From the NCBI GenBank assembly GCA_963724535.1, contig CAVRVD010000017.1, forward strand, positions 372,001-436,000: 64,000 nucleotides of DNA, given 5' to 3'. The position numbers and the translations under genes were made by a program. Position 1 is the first letter of the stretch; the number at the start of each line of letters is the position of its first letter. A model generated the notes under the pieces. It saw nothing but the letters and a program-made list of their open reading frames with translations. It was not told the origin of the DNA and searched no databases. Source of the DNA: JADJPO01 sp963724535. GTDB taxonomy: Bacteria; Actinomycetota; Actinomycetes; Actinomycetales; Kineosporiaceae. This document shows, one piece after another, positions 42,478 through 51,877 of the stretch.

Positions 42478-44631
42478 ATGGCCGGCAATGTCAGGGCACG
42501 CGGAACCGAGGCAAACCACATCGGACCGGACCGGATCCGCAACGTCGTCCTGGTCGGCCATGCTGCCTCGGGTAAGACCACTCTGGTCGAGTCGCTGCTG
42601 CTGGCGACCGGCGTGATCACCCGGGCGGGGCGGATCGAGGACGGCACCACGGTGTGCGACCACGAGTCCGTCGAGAACCGGATGGGCCGCTCGGTCAGCC
42701 TCGCAGTGGCCTCGACCGTGCACGACGGCGTAAAGATCAACCTGATCGATACCCCAGGACACGCCGACTTCGTCGGCGAGGTGCGCGCCGGGCTGCGCGC
42801 TGGGGACGCCGCCCTCTTCGTCGTCTCCGCCGTCGACGGGGTGGACGGGGTGACCCGGATGCTCTGGGAAGAGTGCGCCGCCGTCGGTATGCCCCGCGCC
42901 GTCGTGCTCACCCATATCGACCAGCAGCGCGCCGACGTCGAGGAGTCCCTGGCGGTCTGCCAGCGCACCTTCGGCGACGGCGTCCAGTCGATGTACCTGC
43001 CGGTGCTGGACGACGGCGAGCAGCCGGCCGGGCTGTTCGGCCTGCTGTCCCAGAACATCGCCGACTACTCCGGCGCCGAGCGCGTCGAGCGGCCCGCGGA
43101 CGACGAGCAGCGCAGCGCCGTGCAGGACCAGCGCGCGGCCCTGGTCGAGGGCATCATCCAGGAGTCCGAGGACGACACTCTGCTGGAGCGCTGGCTCTCC
43201 GGTGAAGAGGTGTCACTGGACACCCTGATCACCGATCTGGAGACGGCCGTGGCCCGCGGGTCGTTCCACCCGGTGATCCCGGTGGTGGCCACCTCCCCCC
43301 TCGGCATGGCCGAGCTGCTCGAGGTGATCGTGCGCGGCTTCCCCTCACCGTTGGAGCACCCCCTGCCGACCGTGACCACACCGGACGGAGAGGCCCGCGA
43401 GCCGATCAGCTGTGACGTCGACGGGCCGCTGGTGGCCGAGGTGGTCAAGACCACCTCCGACCCCTACGTGGGCCGGCTGAGCATCGTGCGCGTCTTCTCC
43501 GGCACCCTAGAACCCGATGCAACGGTGCATGTCTCGGGCCATTTCGCACGGTTCGTCGATGACGAGCAGCGCAGCGCCGCCCACCCCGACCACGACGTCG
43601 ACGAGCGCGTCGGTGCGATCTCTCAGCTGCTCGGCGCCACCCTCACCCCGATCAACGCCGGCGTGGCCGGTGACGTGGTGGCGATCGCCAGGCTGTCCAG
43701 GGCGGAGACCGGCGACACCCTGTCCGACCCGGACTCCCCCGCACTGATGGAGCCGTGGACGATGCCGGAGCCGCTGCTGCCCACGGCCCTGCTCGCGGCC
43801 TCCAGCGCCGAGGACGACAAGCTGATGCAGGGCCTGTACCGCCTGGTCGCCGAGGACCCGACGGTTCGGGTCGAGGTCGACCCGAACACCAAGCAGATGG
43901 TGGTCTGGTCGATGGGTGAGTCGCATCTGGACGTGCTCAGCGACAAGCTGCGCGAGCGCCATCACCTCGAGCTGGACAGCGAACCGGTGAAGGTGGCCCT
44001 GCGCGAGACGCTGCGCAAGGCCGGCACCGGGCACGGCCGGCACGTCAAGCAGTCCGGCGGGCACGGTCAGTACGCCGTCTGCGACATCGAGGCCGAGCCG
44101 CTGCCCGAGGGCTCCGGGTTCGAGTTCGTCGACAAGGTGGTCGGCGGGTCGGTGCCGCGCCAGTTCATCCCCTCGGTGGAGAAGGGGGTCCGCGCCCAGC
44201 TGGAGAAGGGAGTGGCCGCCGGCTACCCGATGGTCGACATCAGGGTCACCCTGGTCGGCGGCAAGGCGCACAGCGTCGACTCCTCCGACGCCGCCTTCCA
44301 GACCGCCGGGGCGCTGGCGCTGAAGGAGGCCGCGGCGTCCGCCGGTGTGGCGATGCTGGAACCGGTGGACGACGTGCGGATCACCGTGGACGACGAGTAC
44401 GTCGGTGCGATCATGGGCGACCTGTCCTCGCGCCGGGGCCGGGTCACCGGCACCAACGTCGTCGACGGCGGACGCACGGAGATCTCCGCCGAGGTGCCCG
44501 CGATCGAGCTGACCCGCTACGCCACCGACCTGCGCAGCCTGGCCCACGGCACCGGGGTGCTCACCCGGAGCTACGTGCACCACGCCCCGATGCCGCAGCA
44601 CCAGGTGGAAAAGATCCTCGCCGACGCCTGA
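42478..44631 (+). CDS. Elongation factor G-like protein EF-G2
   Basis: A 717-residue translational GTPase of the EF-G2 group. G1 is GHAASGKTT rather than the GHVDHGKT-like consensus; G3 is DTPGH; the G4 position reads LTHIDQQ instead of NKxD. Domain II (VVKTTSDPYVGRLSIVRVFSG), III (EVDPNTKQMVVWSMGESHLDVL), IV (GHGQYAVCDIEAEPL) and V (EPVDDVRITVDDEYVGAIMGDLSSRRGRV) are present. AGGAGG precedes the ATG. EF-G2 does not replace EF-G; the role is unclear. Confidence 0.93.
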   Translation: MAGNVRARGTEANHIGPDRIRNVVLVGHAASGKTTLVESLLLATGVITRAGRIEDGTTVCDHESVENRMGRSVSLAVASTVHDGVKINLIDTPGHADFVGEVRAGLRAGDAALFVVSAVDGVDGVTRMLWEECAAVGMPRAVVLTHIDQQRADVEESLAVCQRTFGDGVQSMYLPVLDDGEQPAGLFGLLSQNIADYSGAERVERPADDEQRSAVQDQRAALVEGIIQESEDDTLLERWLSGEEVSLDTLITDLETAVARGSFHPVIPVVATSPLGMAELLEVIVRGFPSPLEHPLPTVTTPDGEAREPISCDVDGPLVAEVVKTTSDPYVGRLSIVRVFSGTLEPDATVHVSGHFARFVDDEQRSAAHPDHDVDERVGAISQLLGATLTPINAGVAGDVVAIARLSRAETGDTLSDPDSPALMEPWTMPEPLLPTALLAASSAEDDKLMQGLYRLVAEDPTVRVEVDPNTKQMVVWSMGESHLDVLSDKLRERHHLELDSEPVKVALRETLRKAGTGHGRHVKQSGGHGQYAVCDIEAEPLPEGSGFEFVDKVVGGSVPRQFIPSVEKGVRAQLEKGVAAGYPMVDIRVTLVGGKAHSVDSSDAAFQTAGALALKEAAASAGVAMLEPVDDVRITVDDEYVGAIMGDLSSRRGRVTGTNVVDGGRTEISAEVPAIELTRYATDLRSLAHGTGVLTRSYVHHAPMPQHQVEKILADA

Positions 44632-44642
44632 GCAGTCCCCCT

Positions 44643-44695
44643 GGGCGCAACGTCACGCAGCGCCCGTCTGACGGGTGCAACGTCACGCAGCGCCC
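44643..44695. repeat. 23-bp direct repeat between convergent genes
   Basis: GGGYGCAACGTCACGCAGCGCCC occurs at 44643-44665 and 44673-44695, 30 bp apart. Each copy also has short complementary ends (GGGCG and CGCCC), so both could form small hairpins. They sit just after the EF-G2 stop, facing the HIT gene end: possible bidirectional terminator or dispersed repeat. Confidence 0.7.
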
Positions 44696-44762
44696 CCTGG
44701 GAATGGGCGCGGCGCCGCACAGGTGCGCCCCACGCGTGACGCGGAGTGACCGAGGGAGGCGG

Positions 44763-45338
44763 TCAGGCCCAAGCCTCGGCGAGCCGGCGCCGGGTGTCCG
44801 CGAGCAGCTCAGGCAACGCCTTGGTCCGGCCGACGATCGGCAGGAAGTTGGCGTCCCCGCCCCAGCGCGGGACAACGTGCTGGTGCAGGTGGGCGGCGAT
44901 CCCGGCGCCGGCGACCGCTCCCTGGTTCATGCCGAGGTTGAACCCGTGGCAGCCGGAGACCTCCGTGAGCACCCGCATCGCCGTCTGGGTGAGCTCGGCG
45001 ACCTCCAGGGTCTCCGCGCGCGTCAGATCCGTGTAGAGGGAGACGTGCCGGTAGGGACAGACCATCAGGTGGCCGGTGTTGTACGGGTAGAGGTTCAGGA
45101 CCACGAAGGCAAGAGCACCGCGGTGGACGACGAGCCCCTCCTCGTCCGGACCGTTCGGCGCCCGGCAGAACGGGCACTGCGGGCCTGCCTCGCCGTCCGC
45201 GGGCTTGTCCTCGCCCATCAGGTAGACCATCCGGTGCGGGGTCCACAGCCGCTCGAACCCGTCCCGGGCGCCGGCCAGGCGCCAGTCGCCGTCCGGATCG
45301 GCCGACGGTGTCGAAGGCTCGCTCTGGGGGCCGTCCAC
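44763..45338 (-). CDS. HIT-domain protein (AP4A phosphorylase-like)
   Basis: A 191-residue HIT protein with the histidine triad HLHQHVVPRW and PYNTGHLMVCPYRH; CPFCRAP near residue 55 matches the zinc-binding CxxC of this branch. The homologous gene next to pgsA1/thrS in Mycobacterium tuberculosis encodes an AP4A phosphorylase. It starts 2 bp after the small membrane protein gene and probably shares a message with thrS. Confidence 0.93.
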   Translation of the reverse strand: MDGPQSEPSTPSADPDGDWRLAGARDGFERLWTPHRMVYLMGEDKPADGEAGPQCPFCRAPNGPDEEGLVVHRGALAFVVLNLYPYNTGHLMVCPYRHVSLYTDLTRAETLEVAELTQTAMRVLTEVSGCHGFNLGMNQGAVAGAGIAAHLHQHVVPRWGGDANFLPIVGRTKALPELLADTRRRLAEAWA

Positions 45339-45340
45339 GG

Positions 45341-45571
45341 CTACCGTGCCTCGATCGTCCGGTCCCGGGTGAACGAGACCAACCGGGAGCCCTGATACGT
45401 CAGCAAGCCACGATCGCCCGCGACAAGCTCACCGAAGTGCGCACCGGCGAGCCGGAACTCGCGGCGCTCGCCGTCGTCCAGTTCGAAGGTCACGAAGTAG
45501 GGGACCGCTGCGGCGAGGAACACCAGGAACACCACGACGCCGAACCCGCTGCCCAACTGACCGTCCGGCAT
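45341..45571 (-). CDS. Small membrane protein
   Basis: A 76-residue protein with one N-terminal helix (FGVVVFLVFLAAAVPYFVTF) and a soluble tail rich in charged residues (LDDGERREFRLAGAHF). Not recognised. It is packed between thrS (12 bp) and the HIT gene (2 bp), which argues that it is real. Confidence 0.7.
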   Translation of the reverse strand: MPDGQLGSGFGVVVFLVFLAAAVPYFVTFELDDGERREFRLAGAHFGELVAGDRGLLTYQGSRLVSFTRDRTIEAR

Positions 45572-45583
45572 GAGGTGTGATCC

Positions 45584-47584
45584 TCAGACCTGGGCCCGCG
45601 AGCGGACCGCCTCGACGATCCGCTGCACCGCGGTCGCCACCGGAACCCCGTTGTCCTGGCTGCCGTCCCGGAACCGGAACGAGACCGCGCCGGCGCTCAC
45701 GTCGTCCGCGCCGGCGATCAGCTGGAACGGCACCTTGGCCTTGGTGTGGGTGCGGATCTTCTTCTGCATCCGGTCGTCCGAGTCGTCGACCTCCACGCGG
45801 ATGCCCTCGGCCCGAAGGCGTTTGGCGACGTCCTCGAGATAAGGCACGAAGTCCGCTGCGACCGGGATGCCGACCACCTGCACCGGGGCCAGCCAGGGCG
45901 GGAACGCGCCGGCGTAGTGCTCGACGAGCACCCCCATGAAGCGTTCGATCGAGCCGAACTTCGCCGAGTGGATCATCACGGGCTGCTTGCGGCTGCCGTC
46001 GGCGTCCTGGTACTCCAGCCCGAACCGCTCGGGCTGGTTGAAGTCGTACTGGATCGTCGACATCTGCCAGGTGCGACCGATCGCGTCCCGGGCCTGCACG
46101 GAGATCTTCGGGCCGTAGAACGCCGCGCCGCCCGGGTCGGCGACCAGGTCCAGGCCGGACTCGGCGGCCACGTCGGCCAGGATCTTGGTGGCCTCGGCCC
46201 ACTGGGTGTGCGAGCCGATGAACTTGCCCCCGTTGTCACCGCCCTCGTCGCGGGTGGACAGCTCGAGGTAGAAGTCGTCGAGCCCGAAGTCGCGCAGCAG
46301 CGAGAGCACGAAGGTCAGCAGGTGCTCGATCTCGGCCGGCGCCTGCTCGGGGGTGACGTAGCTGTGCGAGTCGTCCATCTCCAGTCCGCGCACCCGGGTC
46401 AGCCCGTGGACCACCCCGGACTTCTCGTAGCGGTACACGTGCCCGAACTCGAACAGCCGCAACGGGAGATCCCGGTAGGACCTGCCGCGCGAGCTGTAGA
46501 TGAGGTTGTGCATCGGGCAGTTCATGGCCTTGAGGTAGTAGTCGGACCCCTCCATGTGGATCGGCGGGAACATGGTGTCGGCGTAGTACGGCAGATGGCC
46601 GGAGGTGTGGAACAGGCCCTCCTTGGTGATGTGCGGCGTCCCGACGTACTGGAAGCCCTCCTCGATGTGCCGCTGCCGCGCATAGTCCTCCATCTCCCGC
46701 TTGACCACCCCGCCCTTGGGGTGGAAGACGGGCAGCCCCGAGCCGAGCTCATCGGGGAAGGAGTACAGGTCCAGCTCCACCCCGAGCCTGCGGTGGTCGC
46801 GCCGCTCGGCCTCGGCCAGCCGGTCGAGATGGGCCCGGAGCTCGTCCTTGGTCGGCCAGGCAGTGCCGTAGATCCGCTGCAGCTGAGGGTTCTTCTCGCT
46901 CCCCCGCCAGTACGCGGCGGCGCTGCGCATCAGCTGCCAGCCGTTCGCGAGCAGCCGGGTCGAGGGAACGTGGGGCCCGCGGCACAGGTCCTTCCACGCC
47001 ACCGATCCGTCCCGGCGCAGGTTGTCGTAGATGGTCAGCTCGCCGCCGCCGACCTCGACCGAGGCGCCTTCAGCCGCGTCCTCGGCCAGGCCGCCCTTCA
47101 GCCCGATCAGCTCGAGCTTGTAGGGCTCGTCGGCGAGCTCGGCGCGGGCCTCGTCCTCGGTGACCACGCGGCGCCGGAAGGTCTGCCCCTCCTTGACGAT
47201 CCGGGCCATGGACTTCTCCAGGGCCTTGAGGTCCTCGGGGGTGAACGGGCGCTCGACGTCGAAGTCGTAGTAGAACCCGTCCCGGATCGGCGGCCCGATC
47301 CCGAGCCGGGCCTCGCGATGAGCCTCCTGGACGGACTGGGCGAGCACGTGCGCGCATGAGTGACGCAGGACGGCGAGGCCGTCCTCGCTGTCGAGCGTCA
47401 CTGCCTCGACCACGTCACCGTCGCTGACCTGGTGGGCCAGGTCGCACAGCTCACCGTTGACCCGAGCCACGACCACCGCTCGATCGTCGGCGAACACCTC
47501 GGCGCAGGTCGTGCCGGTCGCCACGGTCCGTTCGGCGGCGTGCGCCGCAGCGGCAGGACGGACGGCGATCGAGACCTCGGACAC
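45584..47584 (-). CDS. thrS: Threonyl-tRNA synthetase
   Basis: A 666-residue class II synthetase: N-terminal TGS-like part, editing domain with the zinc-like HSCAHVLAQSV and later SCRGPHVPST-type cysteine region (DLCRGPHVPST), motif 1, motif 2 (RVRGLEMDDSHSYV), KAMNCPMHNLIYSS, and the C-terminal anticodon domain. The GTG at 47584 (VSEVSIAV) with AAAGG upstream is chosen over a TTG at 47629. Confidence 0.96.
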   Translation of the reverse strand: MSEVSIAVRPAAAAHAAERTVATGTTCAEVFADDRAVVVARVNGELCDLAHQVSDGDVVEAVTLDSEDGLAVLRHSCAHVLAQSVQEAHREARLGIGPPIRDGFYYDFDVERPFTPEDLKALEKSMARIVKEGQTFRRRVVTEDEARAELADEPYKLELIGLKGGLAEDAAEGASVEVGGGELTIYDNLRRDGSVAWKDLCRGPHVPSTRLLANGWQLMRSAAAYWRGSEKNPQLQRIYGTAWPTKDELRAHLDRLAEAERRDHRRLGVELDLYSFPDELGSGLPVFHPKGGVVKREMEDYARQRHIEEGFQYVGTPHITKEGLFHTSGHLPYYADTMFPPIHMEGSDYYLKAMNCPMHNLIYSSRGRSYRDLPLRLFEFGHVYRYEKSGVVHGLTRVRGLEMDDSHSYVTPEQAPAEIEHLLTFVLSLLRDFGLDDFYLELSTRDEGGDNGGKFIGSHTQWAEATKILADVAAESGLDLVADPGGAAFYGPKISVQARDAIGRTWQMSTIQYDFNQPERFGLEYQDADGSRKQPVMIHSAKFGSIERFMGVLVEHYAGAFPPWLAPVQVVGIPVAADFVPYLEDVAKRLRAEGIRVEVDDSDDRMQKKIRTHTKAKVPFQLIAGADDVSAGAVSFRFRDGSQDNGVPVATAVQRIVEAVRSRAQV

Positions 47585-47637
47585 GGGATCAGACCTTTCG
47601 GCGTGGAGGCCCACCCTGGACGGGCCCAAGCCCTGCG

Positions 47638-47643
47638 ATCGTA
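47638..47643 (-). promoter_or_regulatory. -10 element of thrS
   Basis: TACGAT on the minus strand, giving a leader of about 45-50 nt. The 148-bp gap upstream of thrS shows no T-box-like structure that I can recognise. Confidence 0.45.
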
Positions 47644-47732
47644 TCCGCGCCGCAGCGTGCCCGGCACATCACTTCCCGCCGGGGGCGCCGAGCCCACCCG
47701 AAGCACCAGGTCCTGGCCTCGAGCCGGGGTGG

Positions 47733-49238
47733 CTACGGTGCGCCGGGTGGGACGAACGGCAGGCCGGACGGCGGGCCGCCCTCGATCAGGCGCCACAGGG
47801 CCGCGGTGTCCAGGTGGTCGGCGACCAGATCGGCGAGCGCATCCAGCCGGGCCTGGCGCAACGCCGCCACGTCGGTGTCCTGGGCGACCACGAACGCCCG
47901 CCCCGACACTGCGGCCACTTCAGTCAGGAAGGCCCGCCGGAAGCCGTTCGACTCCAGCGCCCCGTGCCACGTCGTGCCCCAGACCGCACCGGAGCGGCAC
48001 CCGTCCAGGAACGCCTCGACGGCCTCGTCCACGAGCACCCGGCCGTGGTGGATCTCGTAGCCGGTGCTGACCGGTTCCCCATAGCCGAAGCCGCTCACCC
48101 GGCGCACCGTCTTGGCCCGGTGGAAGACCACGTCAGCCGGCAGCAGCCCGAGCCCGCCCACCTCCTCGGCGTCTGACTCGACGTGGTGCGGGTCGGCGAT
48201 CGAGCGGGCGAGCATCTGGAAGCCACCGCAGAGGCCGAGCACCGGCCGGCCCAGCCGGGCCCTCTCGACGACGACATCGGCCAGTCCCGTCCCGCGCAAC
48301 CAGTCCAGGTCGGCCACGGTGGCCCGGGACCCGGGCAGCACGACGAGGTCGGCCTCGCGGACCCGGCCCAGCGACGTCGTCCAGGCCACCTGGACCCCGG
48401 GCTCGCAGGCCAGGGCGTCCACATCGGTCGCGTTCGACGTGCGCGGCAACCGGATGGCGGCGACCGCCAGTGGCTCGAGGCACGCCGGCGGCCCGGCGAG
48501 CGGCACCGGAGCGTCCAGGGCCAGGGAGTCCTCGGCGTCCAGGTGCAGCCCGGCCACCCACGGCAGGACGCCGAGCACGCCTCGTCCGGTGAGCCGCTCC
48601 AGCATCGCCGGACCCGGGTCGAGCATCGCGAGATCCCCACGGAACCGGTTGATCACGAAGGCGCAGACCAGGCGCTGGTCGGCCGCGGCCAGCAGGGCCA
48701 GGGTGCCGAACAGCGAGGCGAACACGCCGCCACGGTCGATGTCCCCGACCACCACCACCGGGATCTGCCGCGCCGAGGCCAGCCCCAGGTTGGCCAGGTC
48801 GTGACCGCGCAGGTTGATCTCGGCGGCGCCGCCGGCCCCCTCGCAGACCACCACGTCGAACCGCGAGCGCAGGTCGTCGTAGGCCTCGAGCACGGTGGCC
48901 CGCAGCCGCTGGTGCAGCTGCGGGTACTCCCTTGCCCCGACCTCGGTCAGCGGGCGGCCCCTGAGCACCAGGTGGCTCGAGCGCTCACCGCCCGGTTTGA
49001 GCAGTACCGGATTCATCGCCGCCTCGGGCTCCAGCCCGCAGGCCGCCGCCTGAGCGCCCTGGGCCCGGCCGATCTCGCCGCCGTCGAGGGTGACCACGCT
49101 GTTGTTGCTCATGTTCTGGGCCTTGAACGGCGCGACCGACACGCCCTGGCGGTGCAGCCAGCGGCAGATGCCGGTGGTCAGCACACTCTTGCCGGCATCG
49201 GAGGTGGCGCCGGCCACCAACAGGGTGCCCCTGGTCAC
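47733..49238 (-). CDS. cobQ: Cobyric acid synthase
   Basis: A 501-residue CobQ that amidates four side chains of adenosylcobyrinic a,c-diamide. N-terminal ATP-binding GATSDAGKSVLTTG and KAQNMSNNSV, then a class I glutaminase domain with the nucleophile in GLCGGFQML and HGALESN. GTG start with AAGGAG. No other cobalamin genes are in the window, so it is an isolated pathway member. Confidence 0.95.
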   Translation of the reverse strand: MTRGTLLVAGATSDAGKSVLTTGICRWLHRQGVSVAPFKAQNMSNNSVVTLDGGEIGRAQGAQAAACGLEPEAAMNPVLLKPGGERSSHLVLRGRPLTEVGAREYPQLHQRLRATVLEAYDDLRSRFDVVVCEGAGGAAEINLRGHDLANLGLASARQIPVVVVGDIDRGGVFASLFGTLALLAAADQRLVCAFVINRFRGDLAMLDPGPAMLERLTGRGVLGVLPWVAGLHLDAEDSLALDAPVPLAGPPACLEPLAVAAIRLPRTSNATDVDALACEPGVQVAWTTSLGRVREADLVVLPGSRATVADLDWLRGTGLADVVVERARLGRPVLGLCGGFQMLARSIADPHHVESDAEEVGGLGLLPADVVFHRAKTVRRVSGFGYGEPVSTGYEIHHGRVLVDEAVEAFLDGCRSGAVWGTTWHGALESNGFRRAFLTEVAAVSGRAFVVAQDTDVAALRQARLDALADLVADHLDTAALWRLIEGGPPSGLPFVPPGAP

Positions 49239-49371
49239 CGTGACTCCTTCACTATGTGCCGGGCACCGTTGCCAGACTGAGCCGGGGATTCACCCTAACT
49301 CCCCTCCAGAGCCCCCGTTCGCGCCCCGTGGCGGGGGTTGTGGTGAACTCCCGGACCCGCCTCGCAGTCCG

Positions 49372-49377
49372 TAGGGT
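49372..49377 (+). promoter_or_regulatory. -10 element of leaderless racemase-family promoter
   Basis: TAGGGT, 6 nt before the ATG at 49384. Confidence 0.5.
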
Positions 49378-49383
49378 CACCCC

Positions 49384-50421
49384 ATGCAGCCCGTGCGCAG
49401 CGTGGACTACCACACCGGTGGGGAGCCGTTCCGCATCGTCCTGGCCGGCGCCCCCGAGATCCCCGGCGCGACGGTCCTCGATCGCCGCACCTACGCCCAG
49501 ACCCACGAGGAGGTCGACTCCGTCCGGCGACTCCTGTGTCACGAGCCGCGCGGGCACGCCGACATGTACGGCTGTTTCCTGGTGCCTCCCGACGAGGTCA
49601 CCCCGGACACCGAACCCGCTCACCTCGGGGTGCTGTTCTGGCACAAGGACGGCTATTCCACGGCCTGCGGGCACGGCACCATCGCGCTCGGCGTCTGGGC
49701 GGTGCACTCCGGCCTGGTCGCGGCCGACCCGGACGGTACGACGCCGGTCCTCATCGACGTGCCGTCCGGGCGGGTCGTCGCCACGGTGAGGTGTCGGGGC
49801 GGCGTGGTGCAGGACGTCACCTTCCGCAACGTGGCGTCCTGGGTCGTCGCCCGGGAGATCGAGGTCGCCACCAAGGGGGGCATCGTGCAGGTCGACGTGG
49901 CCTATGGCGGGGCGACCTACGCCTGCCTGCCCGCCGCGGCCGTGGGGCTGGCGGTGCGGCCGCAGGACCACACCGATCTCATCGCCGTCGGCCGCGAGAT
50001 CAAGTGGGCCCTGAACGAGCACCCGGTGGCCCGCCACCCGAACGACGAGCGGCTGTCCGGCATCTACGGGACGATCCTGTACGACGACCTCGGCGAGGCC
50101 GTCGCGCCGGCGCCGCCAGGACCGCACCAGCGCAACGTCACGGTGTTCGCCGACGGAGAGGTGGACCGCTCACCCTGCGGGTCGGGGACGTCGGCGCGCC
50201 TGGCGCTGTTGGCCGCCGACGGGCGGCTGGCCGGCGATCGTGCGCTCACGCACGACTCGATCGTCGGTTCCCGGTTCACCGGCCGCGTAGCGGCCTCCGT
50301 GGAGGAGGGCGGCCGACCAGTAGTGATCCCCGAGGTCGCAGGGACCGCCTTCCGCACCGGGGAGCACACCTTCACCCTGGACCCCGATGACGACCTCGGA
50401 CTCGGGTTCGTTCTGCGCTGA
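49384..50421 (+). CDS. Proline racemase family enzyme (likely hydroxyproline epimerase)
   Basis: A 345-residue enzyme starting MQPVRSVDYHTGGEPFR. Both catalytic cysteines are present: Cys95 in TACGHGTI and Cys265 in SPCGSGTSA. Having both argues for racemase/epimerase rather than the trans-3-hydroxyproline dehydratase, which has a Thr in one position. Substrate (proline or 4-hydroxyproline) cannot be read from this. A DUF421 gene follows 17 bp later. Confidence 0.9.
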   Translation: MQPVRSVDYHTGGEPFRIVLAGAPEIPGATVLDRRTYAQTHEEVDSVRRLLCHEPRGHADMYGCFLVPPDEVTPDTEPAHLGVLFWHKDGYSTACGHGTIALGVWAVHSGLVAADPDGTTPVLIDVPSGRVVATVRCRGGVVQDVTFRNVASWVVAREIEVATKGGIVQVDVAYGGATYACLPAAAVGLAVRPQDHTDLIAVGREIKWALNEHPVARHPNDERLSGIYGTILYDDLGEAVAPAPPGPHQRNVTVFADGEVDRSPCGSGTSARLALLAADGRLAGDRALTHDSIVGSRFTGRVAASVEEGGRPVVIPEVAGTAFRTGEHTFTLDPDDDLGLGFVLR

Positions 50422-50438
50422 TCGACCACCATGGGCGG

Positions 50439-50999
50439 GTGGACGAACTCTGGGCGCACCTCGGCATCTCTTGGGTCGGCATCGTCAGCGTGGTGACCTC
50501 CTCGACGCTGCTGTACCTGATCCTGGCTGCGGTGTTCCGCTTCTGGGGTCAGCAGCTGCTGGGCGGGATCTCGACCTTCAGCCTGGCGGTGACCACGCTG
50601 CTCGGCGCGATCAGCGCCCGAGCGGCCTTGGGCGACTATCCGACGCTGGCCGGTGGCATGGTCGCCCTCGCGACGCTGATGGTCCTCGAGCGGCTGTTGG
50701 GGCGTTGGGAAGCCCTGCGACCCGGACGACGCAGGCCTCGCCGCCCCCCGGCCATCCTGATGATCGGCGAGCAGGTGCGTCATGCCGAGCTGCGCCGGCA
50801 CCGGATGACCCAGGCCCATCTCTGGTCGGCGCTGCGCCAGCGCGGGGTCACCAGCCGCCGCCAGATCGGCCTGGTCGTCCTGGAGAGCCGGGGCCGGCTC
50901 ACCGTCCTACGGGCCGGTGAACCGATCGACCCGGCGCTGCTTCATGGCGTGCGCGGTACGGATGAGATCCCGACCGCCTGGCTGGAGAACCCGACCTGA
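50439..50999 (+). CDS. DUF421 (YetF-like) membrane protein
   Basis: A 186-residue protein with three N-terminal membrane helices, a basic RRPRRPPAILMIGEQV linker and the C-terminal DUF421 part (HRMTQAHLWSALRQRGVTSRRQIGLVVLESRGRLTVL as span). Family function is poorly known. GTG start. Convergent with the GH26-like gene, 30 bp away. Confidence 0.85.
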   Translation: MDELWAHLGISWVGIVSVVTSSTLLYLILAAVFRFWGQQLLGGISTFSLAVTTLLGAISARAALGDYPTLAGGMVALATLMVLERLLGRWEALRPGRRRPRRPPAILMIGEQVRHAELRRHRMTQAHLWSALRQRGVTSRRQIGLVVLESRGRLTVLRAGEPIDPALLHGVRGTDEIPTAWLENPT

Positions 51000-51029
51000 C
51001 CGCGACCGGTCCAGACGTGTGCGACTTGT

Positions 51030-51767
51030 CTAGATACGCGACAGGTAGGGAATCCAGCGCCCGCAGTCCTCCGAGCCATCCCCGCAGTACAGGTACGCCC
51101 CGTAGTAGACACCGTTCGCAGCACCCCACCGGCGCATGTTGATCTGCCAGGCCTCCGTTGCCGCACCCCACTCCCCGTAGGCCAGCCGCTTCCCGTGCTT
51201 CTTCGCCCACGTCGACCACCAGTGAGGGCCCGCTGTCGACTTCAGGAACCGTGACCAGCTCGCCTCGATCCATTGCGTCTCGTACATGCTGACCGCGACG
51301 TAGTCGGCGGCCGGGGTCCAGTAGTCGTCGACTCGGTACCGGTGGGTGGTGTAGTTCAACGCCAGCCCGAAGTTGATCGAGATGGCGTGCTTGGAGTGCT
51401 TCTTCACGAAGGCCTTGAAGTCGGCGAAGTCCCGCCGGAACTGGGCCGGGGTCTTCTTCGACCACGGATACCAGTCACCGTTGACCTCGTGGTTGTACCG
51501 GATGTGGACGATGTGCTTACGCCCCCAACAGGAGTCGAGCTGACGGACCCACGCCGCCCACTGGGCACGCGGCGGGTCACCGACGCCGTAGTCGATGTCG
51601 CCGCTGTAGTCGGCAAGGTCGTGGCAGAACACCCATTGGTCGCCTCCGTCCCAGATCGAGAGGACGTTCTGGATGTCCCGGGGCTGGGCCGCCCGGGCGG
51701 GGGCCGCGGCCAGCCCGGTCAGGGTGATCAGGGCGGCAATGAGCGCCGCCAGCAGCCGGCGCGTCAT
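51030..51767 (-). CDS. Secreted GH26-like glycoside hydrolase
   Basis: A 245-residue exported protein: signal peptide with LLAALIALITLTGLAAAP and cleavage near ARAAQ. The acid/base region RYNHEVNGDWYPW and the nucleophile region LAYGEWGAAT match GH26 (beta-mannanase/endoglucanase clan A) enzymes, though the domain is shorter than typical ones. Substrate unknown; a plant or cell-wall beta-glycan is plausible. Confidence 0.8.
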   Translation of the reverse strand: MTRRLLAALIAALITLTGLAAAPARAAQPRDIQNVLSIWDGGDQWVFCHDLADYSGDIDYGVGDPPRAQWAAWVRQLDSCWGRKHIVHIRYNHEVNGDWYPWSKKTPAQFRRDFADFKAFVKKHSKHAISINFGLALNYTTHRYRVDDYWTPAADYVAVSMYETQWIEASWSRFLKSTAGPHWWSTWAKKHGKRLAYGEWGAATEAWQINMRRWGAANGVYYGAYLYCGDGSEDCGRWIPYLSRI

Positions 51768-51877
51768 GCCGCACCGCCCTGGGCCGCAGGGTCGGCGGCG
51801 TCACCTGCTGCGCTCCGTTCCCGTTCTCGCGTGGCCATTCCAGGGCCTCCTCCCGGGACAGGACGCCATCAGCCTGT

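Noticed and set aside
47585..47732. T-box riboswitch upstream of thrS
   Set aside because: No stem I, T-box or terminator/antiterminator pattern could be recognised in the short gap.
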